Shown one piece after another: positions 33,633 to 40,440 of a stretch of 64,000 nucleotides of DNA. The position numbers and the translations under genes were made by a program. The notes beneath the pieces were generated by a model. It saw only the letters and a list, made by a program, of their open reading frames with translations, was not told where the DNA came from and made no database searches. The first letter of the stretch is position 1, and each line of letters opens with the position of its first letter. The DNA is from Endobugula sp047619205 (lineage in GTDB: Bacteria > Pseudomonadota > Gammaproteobacteria > Pseudomonadales > Cellvibrionaceae), in assembly GCA_047619205.1 (NCBI GenBank), contig JBLHJR010000003.1, forward strand, positions 16,218-80,217, in the 5' to 3' direction.

Positions 33633-34861
33633 ATAAGACTTAACCTATCGTAGGCATCTCGAAGTCGAGCAATGGATTTTTCATCTTTATTCGCACAATA
33701 AATTGCCTCCAACAATGACATGTCTATTTTACTATGTAGTGCAATGGACTCTAACAGCCCCGCCTCCGCCACCTCCAAGAAATCTAAGATACTTCTCACC
33801 CCTGCTCGACGAATATTATGCACTTCATCTTTAAACTCTAAACATAATTTCGCTTGTGCCATCCAATCAACAATCACCCGTGGCGCAAAGGGGGTTTTGA
33901 TAATGAGTTCAACCAAGCTGGAATGCGCAAGATTTTGTACATTATCAATACCTAATTCTGCGAGACGGGCCTTATGAAAACTCCCCACGCCTTCAATCAT
34001 ATCTAGAGACAAGGCATGAGCCATCTTAGTTTTCCTAGAAAAAATACTGCCCACTGAGTCTTGTAACCAACCCAACAAACGCTCGGGAAAAATACCCGTT
34101 AAAAACGCAATCACGGGTAAAGCGGTGGATAACTTATCGATTTCTGCATAGGTAAAATGACTGTAAATCAGAATCAAGAAAGAACTAAAGACTAAGCGTG
34201 TAGCCACACTATAGTAGGCGCCTGGAGGAAGGTCTAAGGTGACCATACGCCTGAAAATATATTGTATTGACCATACGTAAGCACCCAGAAAAGCAAATCC
34301 ACAGGCCACCAAACTCGTCCGGAATGACATTTCCACCGCATTGCCCGAAGCTATATTCACCCACGCTACCGCTTTAAACAACACCAGCGCATTACCCGTT
34401 AATAAAATATAAAAACCTAAGCTGGAAAAAAGGGTGACAAATAATACCGGCAACAAATAATCGGAACCTTTATATTCCGTATCAACAACAAAAGAATCCA
34501 CCTCAACACCATGCTCAGTTGAATCTAGTGATTTAAGAATCTTATCGAATTCTTTTTGTTTTTTAGGCAATCGGTAATGAAGAAAGGAAATCGCAGTTAA
34601 CGGCATAAACACAACCATAACAGCAATACCTAAGGGCACCATCCAGTGCACCACATCTTCGCTCCCTCCAGCATCAAAAGTCAAGGGGAAGAACGCAAAC
34701 AAAAACGCAAAAAAAACGCCTACTGCGAGGATAACATACACTAACAGGTTCAATGTCTTAGCACTATAAAATTGGCCACTGGGAGTTTGAGCCGCCAATA
34801 GCTCCACATCAGCAGAACTAGTTAGGGTTTTTTTACTGATGGTAGTCTGTTGCTTATCCAT
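33629..34861 (-). CDS. multi-pass membrane protein with a C-terminal helix-hairpin-helix-like domain, function unknown
   Basis: I do not recognise a named family for this 410-residue protein. Hydrophobic segments lie near residues 38-60, 70-93, 136-158, 162-180, 186-204, 218-237 and 245-262. The C-terminal 130 residues are soluble and contain LSLDMIEGVGSFHKARLAELGIDNVQNLA (about 288-316), a helix-hairpin-helix-like motif of the kind usually seen in DNA-binding or protein-interaction modules. Helical repeats follow (VEVAEAGLLESIALHSKIDMSLLEAI). Such a soluble HhH-like domain fused to a membrane anchor is unusual. No partner genes suggest a role. Confidence 0.7.
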   Translation of the reverse strand: MDKQQTTISKKTLTSSADVELLAAQTPSGQFYSAKTLNLLVYVILAVGVFFAFLFAFFPLTFDAGGSEDVVHWMVPLGIAVMVVFMPLTAISFLHYRLPKKQKEFDKILKSLDSTEHGVEVDSFVVDTEYKGSDYLLPVLFVTLFSSLGFYILLTGNALVLFKAVAWVNIASGNAVEMSFRTSLVACGFAFLGAYVWSIQYIFRRMVTLDLPPGAYYSVATRLVFSSFLILIYSHFTYAEIDKLSTALPVIAFLTGIFPERLLGWLQDSVGSIFSRKTKMAHALSLDMIEGVGSFHKARLAELGIDNVQNLAHSSLVELIIKTPFAPRVIVDWMAQAKLCLEFKDEVHNIRRAGVRSILDFLEVAEAGLLESIALHSKIDMSLLEAIYCANKDEKSIARLRDAYDRLSLI

Positions 34862-34946
34862 TGCTATATAGGCCCATTATTTTTGTTGCTTGGATTATAT
34901 ACACTAGATTGTGTATTGACCATGCGATTGTTTTCACTATAAAAAC

Positions 34947-35114
34947 CTAGGAGGCTGTCCGACTTAACACTGTGCTACTGCGGGAAAGCAGGAACCCGCC
35001 ATTTTTCACGGTCAATTTCGTTAACTAGAACGACTATTCGCCTTAATCGACTGCAAAAACTGACTAATTCCTGCTTTCCCTCGCTACGAACGGTTAAGTC
35101 CGACAGGCTCCTAG
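34947..35114 (+). repeat. inverted-repeat element with boxes A and B (copy 3)
   Basis: The arms 34947-34968 and 35093-35114 pair at 20 of 22 positions (CTAGGAGGCTGTCCGACTT.. outward). Inside are box A CTACTGCGG (34975-34983), inner arm GGAAAGCAGGAA, centre, TTCCTGCTTTCC, and box B CCCTCGCTACG (35078-35088). It sits in the 363-base gap between the divergent membrane-protein gene and moaB, close to their promoters. The outer 16 bases match copy 4; the inner six do not, yet they pair within each copy. A 70-codon frame over it is chance. Confidence 0.75.
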
Positions 35115-35224
35115 AGCTAAAAAAATATTCGTCACTGCGAAGAGTAGTATGGGATAATCGACGTTCTAATAGCGCACACCACATCACCCTACGAGCCGCT
35201 AGCGCTACATTCTACTGAGAGTTA

Positions 35225-35728
35225 ATGATGCCAAATACTACCCCTTTAGCCATTGCCGTACTCACTATTTCCGACACCCGCAGTTCGGAAAATGATACTT
35301 CAGGTGACTTGTTAGTCCGTTGCATCAAGGAAGCACAGCATGCATTAATCGATCGCGCCTTAGTGAAAGATGATATTTACCAAATTCGTTCGGTAGTGTC
35401 TCAATGGGTGGCAAAAACAGAGGTCCAAGTCATCATCATTACCGGTGGAACTGGATTTTCAGGACGGGATAGCACGCCTGAAGCCGTAGAACCCTTATTT
35501 GATAAAACCATTCTTGGTTTTGGTGAACTATTTAGACAAGTCTCCTATGAGGAGATTGGCAGCTCAACCATTCAATCGCGCTGTATTGGCGGGCTCGCTA
35601 ATAACACGTTGATTTTTTGCTTACCCGGGTCGAATAATGCGTGTTTAACAGGCTGGAATAGAATTTTAAAAGAACAATTAGATAGTCATCAGAAACCGTG
35701 CAATTTTGTAGGCTTACTGCAACGGTAA
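35225..35728 (+). CDS. moaB: molybdenum cofactor biosynthesis protein B
   Basis: MoaB belongs to the MogA/MoaB family that binds molybdopterin and helps adenylate it. This 167-residue protein shows VLTISDTRSSENDTSGDLL (13-31), the nucleotide/MPT site IITGGTGFSGRDSTPEAVEPLF, FRQVSYEEIGSSTIQSRCIGGLANNTLIFCLPGSNNA and a short C-terminal helix. The length fits. It is the first of a plus-strand set that continues, after a repeat-rich gap, with moeA, DUF1244 and a MOSC gene. No moaA, moaC, moaD or moaE is in the window. Confidence 0.94.
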   Translation: MMPNTTPLAIAVLTISDTRSSENDTSGDLLVRCIKEAQHALIDRALVKDDIYQIRSVVSQWVAKTEVQVIIITGGTGFSGRDSTPEAVEPLFDKTILGFGELFRQVSYEEIGSSTIQSRCIGGLANNTLIFCLPGSNNACLTGWNRILKEQLDSHQKPCNFVGLLQR

Positions 35729-35833
35729 CGATTCTCTCAACAAGGTAGTGAAATACGGAAATTATCCATAGAAATCTATCAATAGAACATCGCTAAAAAC
35801 GTACTTTTTCCGCGATTGCTGCTTTGCCTCATA

Positions 35834-36209
35834 GCGCCTACTGTTGGCGACTCCATGCTCCCTGTGGTAAAGGGAGTTGTGTCATGTATGTCTTATACAC
35901 TGAGGTTCTACGGTCAAGCGGCACCGAAGTCCGCGCGGTGCCTTCTCGCTTAGAAACGCCTACTGTTGGTGCACTCACGACCTCGGTGCCGCTGATGGTA
36001 AAAGGTCAATGCCGCCTTTCGACATCTTATTTTTTCGGTCTATCCCTGCAGCATCTAGCCTTTTAAAATCATCGCTAATGCTATGCAAGCGGTCGGTGAT
36101 CGCTATTCATTCGGACTCGTTCCTAGGAGGCTGTCCGAGAATAGAAACCTACTGCGGAAAAGCGGATTTTGGCCAGATTTTCGTCGCTTAAGGGCGCCTA
36201 CTGTTGGCA
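35834..36209 (+). repeat. three direct copies of CGCCTACTGTTGG
   Basis: Copies lie at 35834-35850, 35956-35971 and 36194-36209. The second and third also share the preceding CGCTTA (CGCTTAGAAACGCC and CGCTTAAGGGCGCC). Spacing is about 122 and 238 bases, nearly one and two units. A close relative (GCGCCTACTAGTTGG) lies in the element at 21815-22048. The third copy lies in the centre of element copy 4. Confidence 0.75.
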
Positions 36210-36300
36210 AATAGAACCACTATTCTCCTCAATTCATGAAAAAATCTAACTCAACACCGCTATCCCTCGCTACGGCCCCTATTCTCGGACAGCCTCCTAG
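36123..36300 (+). repeat. inverted-repeat element with boxes A and B (copy 4)
   Basis: The arms 36123-36144 and 36279-36300 are perfect 22-base reverse complements (CTAGGAGGCTGTCCGAGA.. outward). Inside are box A CTACTGCGG (36149-36157), inner arm AAAGCGG, a centre with the CGCCTACTGTTGG repeat, CCGCTAT, and box B CCCTCGCTACG (36264-36274). Compared with copy 3 the outer 16 bases of the arm are identical while the next six differ on both sides so that pairing is kept. Confidence 0.78.
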
Positions 36301-36465
36301 CGTCCGCAATTTCTGTGTGAGCGACTAAGGTCATTAGCTTGATATGCTTACATATTTTATGCGTGTTCATAAAATGAAGGCCAACATTACCATTGGGTTT
36401 CTCACTGCAAAACGGTAAGATACTGGCACTGAACATTCGTCATCAACTGCCCTAACACCCTTATT

Positions 36466-37695
36466 ATGATCACCATTAGCGCTGCTATTAAGACTTTATT
36501 AAGCCAAGTCATTCCCCTAGAAGAAACATTGACGGTCAACTTAAGCCATGCCTTAGGCTCTGTACTGGCAGAAGATATTATTGCTCCTATCAATGTGCCG
36601 CCTGCGGCTAATAGCGCTATGGATGGCTATGCCATTAACATACAAGACCTTAGCTCAGTCCCTAACAGCACGACTTTATTAGCTGTCAGCCAAACCATTG
36701 CTGCTGGTCATCCCGCTAGTGCCTTAACTGCGGGGACTGCAGCGCGTATTTTTACTGGAGGTGAAATCCCGCCAGGTGCGAATGCCGTCGTCATGCAAGA
36801 GCAATGTGTTATTCAAGACAGTACTCAAGGTAACACTGTCGAAGTGCCCTCAGCGATTCCATTGAATAATAATATCCGCCCTCAAGCGCAAGATATTCAA
36901 CAAGGTGAATGCATAGTAAAACAAGGCCGACACATACAGCCGCAAGACCTTGGCTTACTCGCTTCGGTTGGTATTAGTCACCTAATGGTTTACCGCAAAC
37001 TACGTGTTGCTATTTTATCGACGGGTGATGAGTTAGTTGAACCGGGCAAGCCTCTAACAGCGGGAAAAATTTATAATTCCAACCGTTATTTGCTGCAAGG
37101 ATTTTTACAAAAGATGGGAATAGAAACCATTGACTGTGGTGATATTGAAGATACCGCAAGTGCGACTATTTCTGCATTAAAAGCCGCCGCTTCTGCCGAC
37201 TGTATTATTTCTACTGGCGGAGTTTCTGTAGGCGATGAGGATCACGTTAAAGATGCCGTGATGCAACTGGGCGAATTGGGTGTTTGGCGCATTGCCATTA
37301 AGCCAGGAAAACCCGTCGCCTTTGGCTCTATTTTTAGCACCAGTAGTAGCAACAAAAAAACGCCTTTTATTGGTCTGCCGGGGAACCCTGCTGCCGTTTT
37401 TATTACTTTCTTATTATTAGCTCGGCCTTTTTTAATGCAGCTGCAACACCAAACTTATCAAGCGCCTAAAGGTACCTTCATTAAGGCTAATTTTTCTCAT
37501 CAAGAAAACCCTAAGCGCCAGGAGTACCTACGCGCAAAAATAAATGATCAAGGTACGGTAGACATCTACAAGAACCAAAGTTCGGGTGTGTTATCCTCCA
37601 TTTCATGGGCCGAAGGCTTGGTGCTAGTACCACCACAAACAGCGATAAACAGTGGTGATACGGTAGAATTTATTCGGTTTGTAGATTTATTCTAG
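36466..37695 (+). CDS. moeA: molybdopterin molybdotransferase MoeA
   Basis: MoeA inserts molybdate into adenylated molybdopterin. The 409-residue protein has the full domain set: NVPPAANSAMDGYAIN (about 43-58), FTGGEIPPGANAVVMQEQ (100-117), the MoCF core STGDELVEPG, IISTGGVSVGDEDHVKDAV and IKPGKPVAFG, then FIGLPGNPAAVFITF, and the C-terminal domain with RQEYLRAKI. The length is normal. Start ATG at 36466. It is followed by the DUF1244 gene after about 150 bases, in which a short repeat derivative lies. Confidence 0.95.
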   Translation: MITISAAIKTLLSQVIPLEETLTVNLSHALGSVLAEDIIAPINVPPAANSAMDGYAINIQDLSSVPNSTTLLAVSQTIAAGHPASALTAGTAARIFTGGEIPPGANAVVMQEQCVIQDSTQGNTVEVPSAIPLNNNIRPQAQDIQQGECIVKQGRHIQPQDLGLLASVGISHLMVYRKLRVAILSTGDELVEPGKPLTAGKIYNSNRYLLQGFLQKMGIETIDCGDIEDTASATISALKAAASADCIISTGGVSVGDEDHVKDAVMQLGELGVWRIAIKPGKPVAFGSIFSTSSSNKKTPFIGLPGNPAAVFITFLLLARPFLMQLQHQTYQAPKGTFIKANFSHQENPKRQEYLRAKINDQGTVDIYKNQSSGVLSSISWAEGLVLVPPQTAINSGDTVEFIRFVDLF

Positions 37696-37725
37696 TGGCA
37701 AGCTACACTTTTTATTTCTAGGGTA

Positions 37726-37756
37726 CTTACTAGCAGGGTGCTTGAACCCGGTAGTA
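37726..37756. repeat. short palindromic derivative of the 39-kb element
   Basis: CTTACTAGCAGGGTGCTTGAA runs directly into CCCGGTAGTA. These are the left and right ends of the element at 38990-39127 without its middle. The flanking AAGCTACACTTTTT before it matches AAGCTACAATTTTT after the longer copy. It looks like an internal deletion or a minimal unit. Confidence 0.6.
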
Positions 37757-37842
37757 TGTGAAGTTATTTTAATATAGTGGGGAATTGTTTAAAACCCTAC
37801 ATCCAATCACACGTCTCACCGTTTAATTAATAGAGTATAAAG

Positions 37843-38118
37843 ATGAATAAACAAACTAATCTAGAAGCCGCCGCATTTCGTCGTTTATTAACACACTTAG
37901 ACGAACGTAAAGATGTACAAAACATTGAGCTAATGAACCTTGCTGGATTTTGTCGTAACTGTTTGAGCAAATGGATGATGGCCGCCGCTGAAGAACAGGG
38001 CGAAGCACTTGATTATGATCAGGCTCGTGAAATGATTTATGGCATGCCTTATAGCGAGTGGAAAGATAAGCACCAGACACCCGCCACAGCCGAACAATTA
38101 CAAAAAATGCAGCAGTAA
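37843..38118 (+). CDS. DUF1244 domain protein
   Basis: This 91-residue protein matches DUF1244: AAAFRRLLTHLDERKDVQNIELMNLAGFCRNCLSKWM, then DYDQAREMIYGMPYSEWKDKHQ. The FCRNCLSKW motif and MPYxEWK are the family signature. The function is unknown; members are short, soluble and alpha-helical. An AGAGTATAAAG stretch lies before the ATG. The MOSC-domain gene starts two bases after its stop, so they are co-transcribed. Confidence 0.9.
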   Translation: MNKQTNLEAAAFRRLLTHLDERKDVQNIELMNLAGFCRNCLSKWMMAAAEEQGEALDYDQAREMIYGMPYSEWKDKHQTPATAEQLQKMQQ

Positions 38119-38120
38119 TA

Positions 38121-38966
38121 ATGATTGGTGTTAAACAACTTTTTGTTTATCCCGTTAAATCGCTGCGTGGCTTTTCAGTCAACTCTGCCAAACTATTACC
38201 TCAAGGTTTAGAGCATGATCGACAGTGGATGATCATTAACGAGAGCAATGGTTTTGTCACTCAGCGTAAGTTTTCGGCAATGGTCTTAATCCATACTCAA
38301 ATAGATAATGGTCAACTCATTCTTTCAAAACCCAGCAATCCCACATTAGCCCCATTGATCATCAAAAGTAAACATAGCCCCAAGGGCGATGCCTTTGATG
38401 CGCGTATATGGAAAGATACTTGTCAGGTTCTCGATGAAGGTGCAGCCGCTAGCGAGTGGTTGGGCAAGGCGTTGGATTACCCCACCCGCCTACGTTTAGT
38501 GCGCATGGCTGGCATACCACGCCCACAATCGAAAGCTGAATTATTAGGTGCTGACACACACACTTATTTTGCGGATGCCGCGCCGTTTTTAATCGCCAAC
38601 ACAGCGTCCTTAGATGCCGTTAACCAACAATTAATCACTGCACAGTTCTCAGCGGTACCTATGGAGCGCTTCCGCCCGAATATTGTTATCGACGGTATCG
38701 AAGCCTTTGCAGAGCATCAAATTACTCAGCTAGCGCACAAGGATTATCAGCTTAAGCACTGTTACCCTTGCCAACGCTGTATTATGCCTACCGTAGATAT
38801 AGACTCCGGTGTTCGCCATCCACAACAACAGCCCTTTTCACTGATAACTGCCATCAATGCCATGCCAGACAATAAAAAAGCGCCAGCATTTGGGGAAAAT
38901 GCGATTTTAGTTAAAGGCGAAGGTGAAATAATTACGGTGGGGGATTTGTTAGACGTTAGACAATGA
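38121..38966 (+). CDS. MOSC domain protein (YcbX-like without ferredoxin domain)
   Basis: This 281-residue protein has the MOSC N-terminal beta-barrel (VKQLFVYPVKSLRGFSVNSAKLLPQGLEHDRQWMII, 4-39) and the MOSC domain with FLIANTASLDAVNQ, PMERFRPNIVIDG and CYPCQRCIMPTVDIDSG. The Cys-rich motif holds the presumed molybdenum-cofactor-binding cysteine. Related YcbX has an extra 2Fe-2S ferredoxin end (about 370 residues); it is absent here. Such proteins work with molybdenum cofactor in reducing N-hydroxylated compounds. Nearness to moaB and moeA fits. Confidence 0.9.
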   Translation: MIGVKQLFVYPVKSLRGFSVNSAKLLPQGLEHDRQWMIINESNGFVTQRKFSAMVLIHTQIDNGQLILSKPSNPTLAPLIIKSKHSPKGDAFDARIWKDTCQVLDEGAAASEWLGKALDYPTRLRLVRMAGIPRPQSKAELLGADTHTYFADAAPFLIANTASLDAVNQQLITAQFSAVPMERFRPNIVIDGIEAFAEHQITQLAHKDYQLKHCYPCQRCIMPTVDIDSGVRHPQQQPFSLITAINAMPDNKKAPAFGENAILVKGEGEIITVGDLLDVRQ

Positions 38967-38989
38967 GGGGGATTCTTACAAAACCTTCA

Positions 38990-39127
38990 ACTACTAGCAG
39001 GGTGCTTGAAAAGAATACACTCCGTTTCAGGCCATCTGAGGCATGGATGCCGAAGCTGAGCGTATAGGGACATATTCACAGCGCGCCTGAAATGGAGTGT
39101 ATTGTTTTCAAGTGACCCGGTAGTAAG
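38990..39127. repeat. inverted-repeat element between convergent genes, about 138 bp
   Basis: The left arm (ACTACTAGCAGGGTGCTTGAA.. to GTTTCAGGC, 38990-39031) pairs with the right arm (GCCTGAAATGG.. to CCCGGTAGTA, 39086-39127), nearly 40 base pairs with a few mismatches. The centre includes a small hairpin GGCATGGATGCC. It lies between the MOSC gene and the secretin-N-like gene and could terminate both. A shortened derivative is at 37726-37756. Confidence 0.75.
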
Positions 39128-39200
39128 CTACAATTTTTTAACTCTAGGCTAATTTTTTTCTTTTAAAGCATCTCGCATCTCACGTCTAACATCTCACCTA

Positions 39201-40169
39201 TCACAACAACTCAATCTTAATCCAAATACTTTGCTCATCATCATCGGCAGTTTTTGTTGAATGGACTTTACGATTACTACCCAATTCAGGTCGATGAGAA
39301 AAGGTATTTCTTTCGCTGAGCTTTGACCATTGATTCATCGCTATATTGGTCATCGTTTCAATGGTGCTTGATAAGGCTATCGCCTCGGAGGAACGATTAT
39401 CTCCGGACTTATTCACACTGGATTTATTCGATGCAGCAGTGACGACTTTGACGCTGAGTCGTGCCTGTTTTTTCCCTAGTAAAGTAACGCGCAAATGAAT
39501 ACCTGTTGGTACTTCAATCAATTCACTACGTGAACTATTGGCGACTTCACCAGCGGATGCTTGGGTGTTATTCGCCAACGCTAAAGCCGCTAAACTACTA
39601 TCTTCATCGCCTTCCTCTACTACCTCAGGAACAATCTCAAGCGCATCATTATTCGCTATAATTTGCGTAACTGACGGTTCTTCTATAGGGGCATCAGGGT
39701 CGATAACCACCTCACTATTATTGGCATACTGGCCTTCTGCCACCGTTATTTTTCGCAAACCCTTTTCTGTCATAACGACCGTCTGACCTTCCAACGTAGT
39801 AATCGTTTGCTGATGATTAATATCCGTGTCTGTAGTGGCAAACTTTACCCCCTCTTTAGTCGGGTATTTACCTCGATAAACAGAGACTCTTAGCCTCTTC
39901 AACGGCTTATCCATACCCTTAATGATACTGACAATATTTTTCATCAACGCTGCAGGAGCACTCACTAAGACACGATTATTATCCACCGAAATACCACTAC
40001 CTTCTGGCAAGAGCGGTAATAGGATAGCCTTTACCTCTACGGCATCACGGTGCTGTAAAGTGATACTTTTCAGTGAGTTGGCGTAATTATTGCCCGCAAA
40101 AATAACAAGCGTAAAAGCAATAATATACGCCAAAAAAGGGCTTTTCTTTCTCTTGTCAACAATACACAT
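39201..40169 (-). CDS. secretin N-domain-like exported protein, function unknown
   Basis: This 322-residue protein has an N-terminal hydrophobic signal (AYIIAFTLVIFAGNNYANS). One domain resembles the short N-domains of secretins: LKSITLQHRDAVEVKAILLPLLPEGSGISVDNNRVLVSAPAALMKNIVSIIKGMDKP (about 33-89). No secretin pore region follows. A low-complexity acidic linker (EVVEEGDEDSSLAAL) and a beta-rich C-terminal part follow (VPTGIHLRVTLLGKKQARLSVKVV, EQSIWIKIELL). It may be a periplasmic accessory protein. No type II or IV secretion genes are beside it. Confidence 0.65.
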   Translation of the reverse strand: MCIVDKRKKSPFLAYIIAFTLVIFAGNNYANSLKSITLQHRDAVEVKAILLPLLPEGSGISVDNNRVLVSAPAALMKNIVSIIKGMDKPLKRLRVSVYRGKYPTKEGVKFATTDTDINHQQTITTLEGQTVVMTEKGLRKITVAEGQYANNSEVVIDPDAPIEEPSVTQIIANNDALEIVPEVVEEGDEDSSLAALALANNTQASAGEVANSSRSELIEVPTGIHLRVTLLGKKQARLSVKVVTAASNKSSVNKSGDNRSSEAIALSSTIETMTNIAMNQWSKLSERNTFSHRPELGSNRKVHSTKTADDDEQSIWIKIELL

Positions 40170-40440
40170 AAATCAATCGCTCTACATTTTAAGGGCACAA
40201 CTTTACGGAATAAACCGGTTTATGACATCAACAGCGTTGCGACATAAACAATCCTTACATAGAGTATAGATGCTTATGCTCAACTATTTTATGTCGCTTA
40301 AGTACTAATCCAGCGAAAGAATAGGCAATTATCATATAAAAAGAAGAGATATTGACTAGATTTATAGGCATAAGTTCCTACACTAAATATAGGCGTGTCA
40401 TATTTAAACACTTCCTCTGCAGATGAACACTAGGACCCTT

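Larger units (their letters stand above)
35729..36465. other. repeat-rich intergenic region between moaB and moeA
   Basis: This 737-base gap has no credible gene; two short frames at 35824 and 36009 overlap repeats and are taken as chance. It contains three direct copies of CGCCTACTGTTGG (near 35835, 35957 and 36195), an inverted repeat 35917-35931/35979-35993 (AGCGGCACCGAAGTC with one mismatch), a hairpin CTCCCTGTGGTAAAGGGAG near 35860, and the inverted-repeat element at 36123-36300. The last 165 bases before moeA look unstructured and should hold the moeA promoter. Confidence 0.7.

Noticed and set aside
34975..35187. 70-codon minus-strand frame between divergent genes
   Set aside because: Covers the inverted-repeat element at 34947-35114 and the moaB promoter area; no domain seen.
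35824..36191. two short plus-strand frames between moaB and moeA
   Set aside because: They overlap direct and inverted repeats and have no recognisable protein character.
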